Source of the DNA: JAPHTQ01 sp050295975
GTDB taxonomy: Bacteria > Pseudomonadota > Gammaproteobacteria > Thiohalomonadales > Thiohalomonadaceae
Reading direction: 5' to 3'
Assembly: GCA_050295975.1 (NCBI GenBank)
Contig: JBNKQR010000005.1
Coordinates: forward strand, 12,494-76,493
Length of the DNA: 64,000 nucleotides
The position numbers were made by a program, and so were the translations under genes. Shown here one piece after another: positions 34,448 through 44,143 of this stretch (position 1 is the first letter of the stretch; every line of letters begins with the position of its first letter). Under the pieces are notes generated by a model. It was not told the DNA's origin, did no database searches, and saw only the letters and a list, made by a program, of their open reading frames with translations.

Positions 34448-34508
34448 CGCACCACAATGGAATCTGCTAGATACCGCACGCACCAGGACAGTGCGTCGGT
34501 ATGGTGCA
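34448..34508 (-). promoter_or_regulatory. NtrC-like enhancer sites
   Basis: GCACCAGGACAGTGC at 34480-34494 has the GCAC-N7-GTGC dyad of NtrC operators. A second partial site, GCACCACAATGG, lies at 34449-34460, and a GGTGCAC half-site lies at 34503-34508. They are about 65-125 bases upstream of the -24 element, the normal distance for NtrC activation through DNA looping. The neighbouring ubiK starts just beyond them on the other strand. Confidence 0.72.
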
Positions 34509-34566
34509 CACGGGAAAAGGAAATGGCGTAAACTACAGCTGCACTGAAATACGGCAACGAAACCTG

Positions 34567-34821
34567 ATGATGGATACCAAAGTGATCGATGACTTGAGCA
34601 AGCGCCTCGGTGAAATCCTGCCGCCGGGAGTCAGCGTGTTAAAAGAGGATATGGAGAAGAATATCCGCAGCGTACTGAGCGCCGCCTTCAGCAAAATGGA
34701 TCTGGTGAGCCGAGAGGAGTTCGAAGTACAAAGCAAGGTATTGCACCGTACACGGGAAAAACTCGAAGCGTTAGAGAAACAGCTCGCTGAACTGGAAGCG
34801 AAACTGCAACACAATAAGTAG
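34567..34821 (+). CDS. ubiK: UbiK/BMFP-domain ubiquinone accessory protein
   Basis: About 84 residues, starting MMDTKVIDDLSKRLGEILPPG. The middle helix contains SAAFSKMDLVSREEFEVQ and the C-terminus is a coiled coil (REKLEALEKQLAELEAKL). UbiK helps the Ubi hydroxylases in aerobic ubiquinone synthesis and binds membranes and lipids. Two adjacent ATGs (34567 and 34570) are possible starts. It lies 32 bases upstream of comM, an order common in Gammaproteobacteria. Confidence 0.88.
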   Translation: MMDTKVIDDLSKRLGEILPPGVSVLKEDMEKNIRSVLSAAFSKMDLVSREEFEVQSKVLHRTREKLEALEKQLAELEAKLQHNK

Positions 34822-34853
34822 CCCGACAACTTTTCAATCATGGAACGGATGCC

Positions 34854-36356
34854 ATGTCACTAGCGACCATCTACTCTCGCGCGGCCATTGGTATTGAGGC
34901 CCCGGAAGTCACCATAGAAGTCCACCTGGCTAATGGTCTGCCCGGCTTCTCCATCGTCGGTCTTCCTGAAGCCGCGTTAAAGGAGAGCAAGGACCGGGTT
35001 CGCGCCGCACTGCTCAATGCACGTTTTGAGTATCCCGCACGCCGCATCACCGTCAGCCTTGCCCCGGCCGACCTGCCCAAAGAGGGTGGTCGCTTCGACC
35101 TGCCTATCGCCCTCGGTATTCTTGCCGCCTCGGGACAGATCCCCGCAGATACTCTTTCACGTTACGAATTTGTTGGTGAGCTTGGCCTGGGTGGACAATT
35201 GCGTCCCATCCGCGGGGTACTGCCGGTTGCACTGCGCGCACGCGATGCTGGACGCAGTCTGATCCTGCCACGGGAAAATGCCGATGAAGCGGCATTAGTT
35301 AGTGACACCACGGTGATGCCCGCCGAGCATCTACTCGACGTGGTCGCTCATCTACACGGCCAGACCCTGTTGCCGCTACACACAACTCCTGATCAATCTG
35401 ACATCTTTGACCCTGTTCCCGATCTCTCAGAGGTCTATGGCCAACCCTATGCCCGACGTGCACTAGAGATCGCCGCCACCGGTGGTCACAGCATGTTGAT
35501 GTACGGCCCGCCGGGAACCGGCAAGACCATGTTGGCCAGCCGTCTGCCGGGCATCCTGCCACCGCTGGATGAAGATGCCGCAGTAGAGACAGCCGCTATC
35601 GCCTCGATCAGCGAGCAAGGCTTTCACTTCGCCAACTGGGGGCGTCGTCCATTTCGCGCACCTCACCATACCGCCTCCGCGGTCGCTATGGTCGGTGGCG
35701 GTGGTCATCCACGCCCTGGCGAGATCTCGCTGGCACACAACGGGGTACTGTTTCTCGACGAGTTACCCGAGTTTGATCGCAAGGTGCTGGAGGTTTTGCG
35801 TGAGCCGTTGGAATCGGGACAGATCACCATCTCCCGTGCTGCACGTCAGGCGCAATTCCCGGCGCGCTTCCAGTTGGTCGCCGCGATGAATCCCTGCCCC
35901 TGTGGTTATTACGGCCATCCTTCTGGACGCTGTCGTTGCACCGAGGAGCAGATCACCCGTTATCGTGGCCGACTCTCCGGTCCATTACTGGATCGCGTTG
36001 ATCTGCATATTGAAGTACCGCCTCTACCAAAAGGGGTATTACAGGATCACGAACGTATAGAGGAAGACAGTGCCACGGTACGAGCCCGGGTGGTCGCCTG
36101 CAGGGAGATACAGTGGCAACGCAGTGGTAAAGCGAATGCCATGCTGGACAATCGCGAGGTGAAAAAAGTTTGCCCTCTGCAAAAGAGCGAGGCACAGCTA
36201 CTGGAGCAGGCCACCGAAATGCTTGGCCTCTCCGCCCGTGCCCATCAACGCATTCTAAAACTCGCCCGCACCATCGCAGATATGGCAGGCAGCGAAGCAA
36301 TCGAGGCCAACCACTTAAGCGAAGCAATCAGTTACCGTAAGCTGGATCGCCAGTAG
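34854..36356 (+). CDS. comM: YifB/ComM Mg-chelatase-like AAA+ helicase
   Basis: A 500-residue protein. The N-terminal Lon-like S5 fold domain (residues 1-170) starts MSLATIYSRAAIGIEAPEVTIEVHL-like. Walker A GPPGTGKTMLA follows near residue 218, then Walker B GVLFLDELPEF near 295, and a zinc-finger-like CPCGYYGHPSGRCRC insertion typical of ComM. ComM drives branch migration during natural transformation, but many non-competent species also carry it. It converges with the sucrose synthase gene. Confidence 0.93.
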   Translation: MSLATIYSRAAIGIEAPEVTIEVHLANGLPGFSIVGLPEAALKESKDRVRAALLNARFEYPARRITVSLAPADLPKEGGRFDLPIALGILAASGQIPADTLSRYEFVGELGLGGQLRPIRGVLPVALRARDAGRSLILPRENADEAALVSDTTVMPAEHLLDVVAHLHGQTLLPLHTTPDQSDIFDPVPDLSEVYGQPYARRALEIAATGGHSMLMYGPPGTGKTMLASRLPGILPPLDEDAAVETAAIASISEQGFHFANWGRRPFRAPHHTASAVAMVGGGGHPRPGEISLAHNGVLFLDELPEFDRKVLEVLREPLESGQITISRAARQAQFPARFQLVAAMNPCPCGYYGHPSGRCRCTEEQITRYRGRLSGPLLDRVDLHIEVPPLPKGVLQDHERIEEDSATVRARVVACREIQWQRSGKANAMLDNREVKKVCPLQKSEAQLLEQATEMLGLSARAHQRILKLARTIADMAGSEAIEANHLSEAISYRKLDRQ

Positions 36357-36360
36357 CGGC

Positions 36361-38754
36361 CTAACTATCATCTTTCAGTAACGTCTCCGCTCTGGGCCTA
36401 AACTGCAAACCGTAGAACATTTGCAGATAGCGTCGTGTTTCGTCACGCTCCAGATTGGTTACGTATTTCCAGAAGCCATAGATGCGCGACAAAGTCATCA
36501 TACGGCTGGCATACCGCTCCCAGGTATAACGAGATCGAATACGCTCGATAGCCTCTCCAGATACCCGCTGCCAGTAATCCCCCTCATTTTCACAGCGCTC
36601 GAAAAACTCCAACAGTTCGGCGCAGACCTGATCACCGTGATTCGGGTCAATGTGAAAACCGGAGTGGCCGTGCTCAATAATCTCCAGTGGACCACCATAT
36701 TTGGTTGCGAAGGTAGGTAGACCACAGGTCATCGCCTCCACCACTGTAAGGCCAAAGGCCTCAAACAGAGCAGGCTGAACAAAAACACCACTATGATCCG
36801 CAATAAATCGATAGAGTTCACCAGCAAGTGGTTTATCCAGTTGCACACCGAGCCAACGCACCTGCCCATCCAGTCCATACTGCTCAAACAATTCATGCAT
36901 GTAGGCGATCTGCTGCTGCTCTTCACGATCCTGTGACTGAGTTGCGTCGACAAAACCTGCAATAACTACCAGGTTGGCCTTTTTGCGCAGGTCTTCATCC
37001 TTGGCATACCACTCGACCAAACCGGTGATATTCTTGATCCGGTCCAGTCTTGCCATGGTAAATATCGGTGGTTTGTTACGATCCGCCAACACTCCACGCG
37101 CATCGTCACGCTCACGACCATAGATCAGGTCATCCAACTCACCTTCCAGCCCATGTAGCCGTTGCTCCTTTTCCGTGTAGGGAAAATAGATATCGGCATC
37201 GGCACCGGGGGATACGATATTAAATTTCGGATCAAAGACATCGATACCATTCACCACCCGGTAGAGACCGGGCATAGTGAAACTGCCGTGGCTCTCATAC
37301 TGGCCCACACTTTCGCGGGTGCCAGCAATCTCCTGAAAGGTACTGGTAATAATAAAGTCAGCCGAATTCATTGCGATCAGATCAGCAGTGAACTGGCAGG
37401 AAAAATGGTATTGCGACTCGTTCTCCTGCCAATAGAGATCGGAATAGAGATATTTGGTTTTTTCTAGCGCATGGGCAATGTTGCACTGGGTAACGCCGAG
37501 CTGTTGTGCCAGCAATGTCGCCACCAGATTGCCGTCAGAGTAGTTACCCACCACCAGATCAGGACGCCCACCCATCTCGGCCTGTACTGCCTGCGCCACC
37601 TCGTGAGAAAAACGCTCCAGATAGGGCCAAATCTCAAAACGTGATATCCACTGTGGGATCACTTCACCACTTTCATTACGGAATGGTACACGCAGGATTC
37701 GCGCATTGGTCGTGCCGACAATCTGCTCCAGTGGTTGATCACAGGTGGTGTTACCCGCTTCCGGAATCAAACGGGTAATCACTACGATATCCGGTTCCAG
37801 ATCCAGTCCCTGTTCATCAATGCGCTTACGCATCTCGCGCTCAAGCGCCCGTACTTGATCGAGAATGTACACCACCTGGCCACCGGTGTCGGGCAAGCCC
37901 AGCACCTTATCCTGACCAAAGAAACCGTGTGGTGAAAGAATCGCCAGACGGAAAATCATCGGAATACGGCTGAGGAATTCTTCAAGCGTTGAAGGGTCTG
38001 GTGCTTCAAGTACATCAGAAAGCAGAATTAACGTTTCGCGCATGCGCTTCGCATCACGACCCCAGCCAGGTTCAAAACCGATCCGACGCAGGGTCTCACC
38101 TAAAGTATCCCAGCCCGCATGAGGATCGGCATCGGCGAGAAAATCCTCCGCCCGACGCAGCGCCTGCTGCAGCTGAGTCACACTGGTGATCTGTTGATTA
38201 AGCATTAACTGCTGGCCCTGAGCATGATGCAGGCGCAGAAAATTAAATAGATGTGTAATGCCGGGGCCATTGGTCTGAAACAGCTGGCTGGATAGGCGGC
38301 GATTGAGAAACTCTACACCACGACCGATTGAACGCGCCTCATACATACGAGGGAACTCACGGTTAAATGGGCCTAAATCCAGTTCAAGCATCCAGTCGTC
38401 AGCATGACTACCACCTATCTGACGCTCTTTGAACAGCAGGAACTCCTCTACCGAAATAGTTTCATAGTGCATCTGCTCACTGTGAACACGCAGGTATTCC
38501 CAACGTCCAATTCGTGGGCGTAATGCAAAATAGATCCAGGGTGAATCGAGTACCGCCTCCTGTGCTGTGGCGATCAGTTTTTGCAACTTTGCAGTGCCAT
38601 ACTCTTCACCATCTTCAGTTGCACAGAAGGCCTCATAGCCATCCCATAGGTCTGAGCGAAGCATCAACTTTTTATTCATGCCACACAGGTGGCGTAGCAG
38701 CATGTGAAAGCCCTGCTTACCGTCCTGCAATAGTTCCTGAAGTGTTTCGGTCAT
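36361..38754 (-). CDS. sucrose synthase
   Basis: A 797-residue GT4-family enzyme that interconverts sucrose plus a nucleoside diphosphate with fructose plus NDP-glucose. An N-terminal regulatory region of about 260 residues precedes the GT-B core. The core has LGLPDTGGQVVYILDQ near residue 283 and the C-terminal E-X7-E nucleotide-sugar motif in PALFEAFGLTVVEAMTCGLP near 665-690. Length matches plant, cyanobacterial and proteobacterial sucrose synthases. Its ATG overlaps the stop of the sucrose-phosphate synthase gene (ATGA). A sucrose maker, this cleaving enzyme and a fructokinase together suggest sucrose cycling as compatible solute or as route to glycogen. Confidence 0.92.
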   Translation of the reverse strand: MTETLQELLQDGKQGFHMLLRHLCGMNKKLMLRSDLWDGYEAFCATEDGEEYGTAKLQKLIATAQEAVLDSPWIYFALRPRIGRWEYLRVHSEQMHYETISVEEFLLFKERQIGGSHADDWMLELDLGPFNREFPRMYEARSIGRGVEFLNRRLSSQLFQTNGPGITHLFNFLRLHHAQGQQLMLNQQITSVTQLQQALRRAEDFLADADPHAGWDTLGETLRRIGFEPGWGRDAKRMRETLILLSDVLEAPDPSTLEEFLSRIPMIFRLAILSPHGFFGQDKVLGLPDTGGQVVYILDQVRALEREMRKRIDEQGLDLEPDIVVITRLIPEAGNTTCDQPLEQIVGTTNARILRVPFRNESGEVIPQWISRFEIWPYLERFSHEVAQAVQAEMGGRPDLVVGNYSDGNLVATLLAQQLGVTQCNIAHALEKTKYLYSDLYWQENESQYHFSCQFTADLIAMNSADFIITSTFQEIAGTRESVGQYESHGSFTMPGLYRVVNGIDVFDPKFNIVSPGADADIYFPYTEKEQRLHGLEGELDDLIYGRERDDARGVLADRNKPPIFTMARLDRIKNITGLVEWYAKDEDLRKKANLVVIAGFVDATQSQDREEQQQIAYMHELFEQYGLDGQVRWLGVQLDKPLAGELYRFIADHSGVFVQPALFEAFGLTVVEAMTCGLPTFATKYGGPLEIIEHGHSGFHIDPNHGDQVCAELLEFFERCENEGDYWQRVSGEAIERIRSRYTWERYASRMMTLSRIYGFWKYVTNLERDETRRYLQMFYGLQFRPRAETLLKDDS

Positions 38755-40910
38755 TGTTCTTCCTCATCACCATCGCAGGTACTTACATTGCCAAAGAAAT
38801 CGTAGTGTTCGGCGCCTTCCAGCACTCCCGTTGCAAATTCACCTTCTGCAAAATAGATGCGCGGTTCACCTTTCAATATTTCCACTTCAGGACTGTAGTT
38901 TCCAACCACAACGCCAAGTGTTTCACCACGCAGCATTTCAATGTCATTACCGGAATCACCGGCTACCAACAGATGATCCGGCTGAAGCCCCCACTTCATA
39001 AGAAGATAACGGATCGCCAGACCTTTAGAGGCTCGGATAGGTAACAGATCAAGATAGGCCTGATGAGAGTAGATCAGCTTGCAGTGTAGATCGCGTTTGC
39101 GCAACAGGCCCTGGATGGCCCTCATGTTTGGAATCTTCTCTGGATCGACAAAGTAGCTACGCTTAAAGCGATGCTGCTCCGACTTCGGTTGCAGCTTCAG
39201 TCCTGGAATATTTTCCAGAGCCTTGAGTTTCTGGTCCGGTTTCCACTGATAGTTAATGTGCCTTGCCCAACCGACATCTTCCACCATACCGTTACCGTAA
39301 TAGATCTCGGAACCGACCGAAGTTATCAATAGGTCCGGTGTTGGCACATTCCATTCCTTAAGGATTTTCAGAGTACTACTGAGTCGTCTACCGGTTGCCA
39401 CACCAAAGGCAACTCGTTCACCTGCCGCTTTGAGTTTTTTCATCAGTTTCTGCAGGGCCTCTGAGTCACCCAGCAGTGTATTATCGATGTCACAAATCAG
39501 AACACGATCAACCGTGGGCAGACGGTTACGTGAAAGGGAGAACCGTTTTTTCTTGCGGCCGATCTTTCCCAACACACGACATACCTCACTAATATAGGTA
39601 TCCACGTGACCACCCCATGTGTAGGTTTTATGCGTACCGCGTACACCCGCCTTTGAAAGACGCAACCAGCGGCTTCTGCTTTTTAACACTTCATAGATCT
39701 TTTCACCCATGGCATCGGCATCAAGCGGATCAACCAGGAAACCGCTTTTGCAGTGTTTCATGATATCCCTCGGTCCGCCGTCCTCGGTCGCTACCAGTGG
39801 CAGGCCGCTGGCAGCCGCCTCAATCAAGGTCAAACCAAACGGTTCGGTGAGTGCCGGATTGACGAAAACACCTCGGCTCGATGCGGCCAGGCGATAGAGA
39901 TCGGGTACATCGTTCGGCTCGTGTGCCTTGGGGTAAGCCACCTTGCCATAGAGATCGTATCGATCGATCAACAACAGCAATTCGGTCAGCACTTCTCGTG
40001 CGCCCTTATCTAACTTGTGGATATCCTCGCGGTTACCCGCAATGATCACCAAATTAGCCATCTCGCGAAGATCCGGATTCTCGGCGTAGGCGCGCACCAG
40101 GGTAGCGATGTTTTTGCGTTCGTCGGCACGCGAAAGTGCCAGAATCATTGGCTTCTTCGGTTCGTGTAGAAAACGCTCCAGACTCAAAGCGATCGGTGGT
40201 TTTTTCTGTCGTGCAGTGGGCGGTTGGAAGCGCGAGATGTCGACCCCTGGCGGGATCACCCGCATTCGCTTTGGGTGGTAGTTGTCGTAGGCCTTGTACT
40301 GCTGTTCGATCTCCTGTGAGGTGCTGGCGATCACAAGCGCAGCGTTGCCCAACGTGATCTCCTCCGCTTCGATACGTGCATTCATGTTGTAGTTGCGTTC
40401 AATGTTCTGTGGCAGAACGCCTTTGTCCTGCAAACGGCGGCGTTTATCTACACCAAGGGAGTGACCCGTATGTACCAGAGGCACACCTAGTAGTTGGGTT
40501 AGACGTGTACCGACATAACCGGCATCGGCATAGTGACTGTGTACAAAATCAGGCACCTGACCAACTCGGCGCAGATGTTGTAGCGCCTCGTCAGTAAAGG
40601 CGTCGAGGTAGGGCCACAACACCTCTTTGCGGAAGTAGCGTCGTGGTCCGGCGGGAAGCCGTATAATCCAGGCATTTTCAGCGATCTGCTCTTCCTGCTC
40701 GGCGTAGTCCGCATCAACCTTTTGATCAATCACCTGACGGGTCAACAGATCGACACGTTCCACCCGAGGGTGCTCAGCCAGGGCGCGAGCCAGCTCAACC
40801 ACATATTTAGTCTGGCCGCCGGTATCGGCATCCCGCCCCAGTTCAAGATTGTGTCCACGAATCAAACCGTGAACGCTGATCATCACCACATATAAACCAC
40901 GCTGTTCCAT
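38751..40910 (-). CDS. sucrose-phosphate synthase with fused HAD phosphatase-like domain
   Basis: About 719 residues. The GT4 part (1-460) begins VVMISVHGLIRGHNLELGRDADTGGQ and has the donor-site motif FVNPALTEPFGLTLIEAAASGLP. The C-terminal HAD-IIB domain from about 468 has DIDNT and GDSGNDIEML, so the phosphatase residues look intact. One protein could therefore make sucrose-6-phosphate from UDP-glucose and fructose-6-phosphate and then dephosphorylate it. The start is ATG 40910 (or 40913) after GGGAGAA. An extension to 41120 would overlap the fructokinase gene and is rejected. Confidence 0.92.
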   Translation of the reverse strand: MEQRGLYVVMISVHGLIRGHNLELGRDADTGGQTKYVVELARALAEHPRVERVDLLTRQVIDQKVDADYAEQEEQIAENAWIIRLPAGPRRYFRKEVLWPYLDAFTDEALQHLRRVGQVPDFVHSHYADAGYVGTRLTQLLGVPLVHTGHSLGVDKRRRLQDKGVLPQNIERNYNMNARIEAEEITLGNAALVIASTSQEIEQQYKAYDNYHPKRMRVIPPGVDISRFQPPTARQKKPPIALSLERFLHEPKKPMILALSRADERKNIATLVRAYAENPDLREMANLVIIAGNREDIHKLDKGAREVLTELLLLIDRYDLYGKVAYPKAHEPNDVPDLYRLAASSRGVFVNPALTEPFGLTLIEAAASGLPLVATEDGGPRDIMKHCKSGFLVDPLDADAMGEKIYEVLKSRSRWLRLSKAGVRGTHKTYTWGGHVDTYISEVCRVLGKIGRKKKRFSLSRNRLPTVDRVLICDIDNTLLGDSEALQKLMKKLKAAGERVAFGVATGRRLSSTLKILKEWNVPTPDLLITSVGSEIYYGNGMVEDVGWARHINYQWKPDQKLKALENIPGLKLQPKSEQHRFKRSYFVDPEKIPNMRAIQGLLRKRDLHCKLIYSHQAYLDLLPIRASKGLAIRYLLMKWGLQPDHLLVAGDSGNDIEMLRGETLGVVVGNYSPEVEILKGEPRIYFAEGEFATGVLEGAEHYDFFGNVSTCDGDEEEQ

Positions 40911-40944
40911 CATTTCTCCCGTCTGAGCACTTCGTTGTGCGTTA

Positions 40945-41853
40945 TTACTCCTTTCCCCAACCAGAGAGTGCACTGCTATACCATGCACGGTCCGGCAGCA
41001 CCGCACCGCGTACTTCACACAACCGTGCAGCAAAGCCAAGGGCGTGTTGCAATGTCCTGGTCCACTCCCAGCCGCGCAACAGACCGAGGATACAGACAGC
41101 ACTGAATGCATCGCCTGCACCCACCGTGTCGACCATTTTTTCCACGGCTACCGGCGCACCTTTAGTGATGCCATCCTCACTCACAATCATTGCACCGCGC
41201 TCACCACGAGTCACCACCAGGTTATTGAAACTGTACTCAGCGAAAAGTGTAGCGGCGGCATCGGCGGTGTCACCGCCGTAACCCAACTCACGCAACTCTT
41301 CATTATTGAGCTTGAGCCAGTCAACGCCGTGCATTAATTCGTTAATGCGCTCCCGTTGCCACCAGGGGGCACGCAGATTGATATCGACAAACTGGGGCAG
41401 GCGCTGTGCCCGCATCTGTTCAAGCGTGGCACGTGAGATGGGGGAGCGTTCGATCAACGAACCGAAGTAGAGCAGATCGAAATGGCCCTGCTGCAACAGC
41501 GGGAGTGCCGCTTCCGCTTCGATATAGTCGTAGGCCTGATCAGGAAGAATGTCGAAGGTATGGGAATAGCCGCGCATGGCGATCTGCACGGTGCCGGTGG
41601 GATGAGCTTGGTCGAGTTGGAGCCCGGCAAGATCCATCCCCCACTCGCGCATGGCCTCGCGCACCTGTTGACCGCGTTCATCGTCACCGACACGGCTGAC
41701 GAACAACGGTTCGCAACCGAATCCCTGAAGATGACGGGCTACATTAAAAGGCGCGCCTCCGAGGACCTCACGGCCATCGGGGAAGATGTCGAATAACACC
41801 TCGCCGAAGATGACCGGTCGCCCATGTATGGGTGATAAATCACTGTCATTCAT
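40945..41853 (-). CDS. PfkB-family fructokinase
   Basis: A 302-residue ribokinase-fold sugar kinase. It has the N-terminal GGAPFNVARHLQGFG substrate motif near residue 32 and the C-terminal anion-hole motif DTVGAGDAFSAVCI near 245 with catalytic Asp. It probably phosphorylates fructose released by sucrose synthase. It is the first gene of the three-gene sucrose operon, 34 bases before sucrose-phosphate synthase. The same fructokinase linkage occurs in sucrose-accumulating methanotrophs (established knowledge). Confidence 0.9.
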   Translation of the reverse strand: MNDSDLSPIHGRPVIFGEVLFDIFPDGREVLGGAPFNVARHLQGFGCEPLFVSRVGDDERGQQVREAMREWGMDLAGLQLDQAHPTGTVQIAMRGYSHTFDILPDQAYDYIEAEAALPLLQQGHFDLLYFGSLIERSPISRATLEQMRAQRLPQFVDINLRAPWWQRERINELMHGVDWLKLNNEELRELGYGGDTADAAATLFAEYSFNNLVVTRGERGAMIVSEDGITKGAPVAVEKMVDTVGAGDAFSAVCILGLLRGWEWTRTLQHALGFAARLCEVRGAVLPDRAWYSSALSGWGKE

Positions 41854-42042
41854 GGTGGTTTTTTATTCTGACTACGACCCGGCGATACCCTCAATCGCCT
41901 CTGGCCGACACATCGAGTGTAACACCTGAGGAGGTTCCGTGCTTTGAACCGACCGCAAAGGACCCTTTTGCGAACAGGATTCTGCTACTTGTCGCTGGCT
42001 ACTGTTACAATGACCGCCTTTCTACCCACTACAAGCTGCACA

Positions 42043-44052
42043 GTGTCCCAACTCAATCCAAGTCAACGCGAAGCGGTCCGCTACATCGACAGCCCCCTGC
42101 TGGTGCTGGCCGGTGCTGGTAGCGGCAAGACCCGGGTGATCACCCAGAAGATCGCCCATCTGATCCGCAACTGTGAACTCTCTCCAAGTAACATCGCAGC
42201 GGTCACTTTTACCAACAAGGCAGCGCGGGAGATGAAGGAACGTGTCGGCCAACTGCTGGAGGGTAAGGAGGGCCGCGGCCTGCGTGTCTCCACCTTTCAT
42301 ACACTGGGACTCGATATCATTCGCCGCGAGCTCAAGGCACTAGGTTACAAAAGCGGCTTCTCCATTTTCGATGCGACCGACAGCGCTACCCTGATCCGCG
42401 AACTACTGCGCCGCGAGGCGGGCGACAACGACCTGGAAAAGGAGATGCAGCGACGCATCTCTAACTGGAAGAACGCCTTCATCACCCCACAACAGGCGCT
42501 GGCTATGGCGGAAGAGGCGGTGGAACATAGCGCGGCGATTCTGTACGAAAGCTACAACCGTCACCTTAAGGCCTTCAACGCTGTCGATTTCGACGACCTG
42601 ATCATGGTGCCGGTGCTGCTGTTCGAGCAGCAGCCGGAGATCCTGGAGAAGTGGCAGAACCGTATCCGCTATCTGCTGGTGGATGAATATCAGGACACTA
42701 ACGCCACTCAGTACCGCCTGGTACAGCTTCTGGTCGGCGTACGTGGTGCACTCACCGTCGTTGGTGACGACGATCAGTCGATTTACGCCTGGCGTGGTGC
42801 CCAACCTGAAAATCTGGCGCTGCTAGGAAAAGACTTTCCCAATCTTAAAGTGATCAAGCTGGAGCAGAACTACCGCTCCATGGGCCGCATCCTCAACGCC
42901 GCCAACCATCTGATCGCCAATAACCCCCATGTGTTTGAGAAAAAACTGTGGAGCGAACTTGGCCACGGCGATCCGATTAAGATCGTCAACTGCGCCGATG
43001 AAAAAGATGAAGCGCTCAAGGTCGCCTCGGCGATCATGCACAAGGTGTTTCAGGGGCAGAATCCCCACTCCGATTTCGCCATCCTCTACCGTGGTAACCA
43101 CCAGTCACGACTCTTCGAGCAGGCGCTGCGTGAACACCGCATCCCCTACTCAATTTCAGGCGGACAATCCTTTTTCTCTCTTACCGAAGTGAAGGACATC
43201 ATGGGTTACCTGCGCCTGTTGGTTAATCCGGATGACGACGCCGCCTTCCTGCGCGTGGTCAACACCCCACGCCGCGAGATCGGTGCCAGTACCGTTGAAA
43301 AGCTCGGCGCCTACGCCAGTGAACGGGGGATCAGTCTGTTTGCTGCCAGCTTCGAGTTTGGTCTGAAGAGCCTGCTTAACGAGCGCGCCCATAGCCGCCT
43401 CAGCCATTTTGTTCACTGGCTGGTAGAGCTGGGCGACCGTGCCCGCCGCGGCGATCCGGTCGCTGCGGCCCGCGACCTGGTCAATGAGATCGATTATCAA
43501 AGCTGGCTCAACGACACCAGCCGTGATCTGAAGCAGGCAGAAAAACGGATGGAGAATGTCGAGGAGCTACTTGGTTGGCTCAAACGCATGGCCGACAGTG
43601 AAGAGAGCGAAAACGCCGATCTTTCCGAGATGGTGGCAAAGATGAGCCTGATGGATATCCTTGAACGGCAGAACGAAGAGGAGGCCGGTGATAACGTCCG
43701 TCTGATGACCCTCCATGCAGCCAAAGGCCTGGAATTTCCTCACGTCTTTCTCGTCGGCATGGAGGAGGAGCTACTGCCCCATCGCACCTCCATCGAAGAA
43801 GAGAACATTGAGGAGGAACGCCGCCTCGCCTATGTCGGCATCACCCGCGCCCAGCGGACACTAACGATCACTCTAGCCAGTCGCCGTCGCCGCGGTGGCG
43901 AGCTAATGCGCTGCGAACCGAGTCGCTTTCTTGAAGAGCTGCCGCAGGATGACCTCGCCTGGGAGGGCAAAGGGGTCGAAATCTCCGCTGAGGAGCGGCA
44001 GGAGCGTGGCCGCGCCCACCTCTCAGCACTCAAAGGTATGCTGGGCACCTGA
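42043..44052 (+). CDS. rep: Rep/UvrD-family ATP-dependent DNA helicase
   Basis: A 3'-5' superfamily 1 helicase of about 669 residues. It begins VSQLNPSQREAVRYIDSPLLVLAGAGSGKTR (written here in parts: Q-motif LNPSQREAV, Walker A AGAGSGKTR). Walker B is VDEYQDTN, motif III GDDDQSIYAWRGA, motif IV LEQNYRS, and motif V/VI TLHAAKGLEFPHVFL and VGITRAQ. The GTG at 42043 matches Rep family starts, with an extended -10-like TG-T-TACAAT at 42003-42011 just upstream. However, a TTG at 41944 is preceded by GAGGAGG (41928-41934) and would add 33 residues, so the true start needs testing. Confidence 0.92.
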   Translation: MSQLNPSQREAVRYIDSPLLVLAGAGSGKTRVITQKIAHLIRNCELSPSNIAAVTFTNKAAREMKERVGQLLEGKEGRGLRVSTFHTLGLDIIRRELKALGYKSGFSIFDATDSATLIRELLRREAGDNDLEKEMQRRISNWKNAFITPQQALAMAEEAVEHSAAILYESYNRHLKAFNAVDFDDLIMVPVLLFEQQPEILEKWQNRIRYLLVDEYQDTNATQYRLVQLLVGVRGALTVVGDDDQSIYAWRGAQPENLALLGKDFPNLKVIKLEQNYRSMGRILNAANHLIANNPHVFEKKLWSELGHGDPIKIVNCADEKDEALKVASAIMHKVFQGQNPHSDFAILYRGNHQSRLFEQALREHRIPYSISGGQSFFSLTEVKDIMGYLRLLVNPDDDAAFLRVVNTPRREIGASTVEKLGAYASERGISLFAASFEFGLKSLLNERAHSRLSHFVHWLVELGDRARRGDPVAAARDLVNEIDYQSWLNDTSRDLKQAEKRMENVEELLGWLKRMADSEESENADLSEMVAKMSLMDILERQNEEEAGDNVRLMTLHAAKGLEFPHVFLVGMEEELLPHRTSIEEENIEEERRLAYVGITRAQRTLTITLASRRRRGGELMRCEPSRFLEELPQDDLAWEGKGVEISAEERQERGRAHLSALKGMLGT

Positions 44053-44143
44053 GATAAAACTTTACGATAGTAATGTGTTCGATACCTGTACCCGAATTAT
44101 CCGCGAAGGTTTCTCGTTCGATTAATTCTTCAGCAGCCTGCAA

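Noticed and set aside
40911..41120. extension of sucrose-phosphate synthase
   Set aside because: It overlaps the fructokinase coding region and lacks similarity. A good ribosome binding site precedes 40910.
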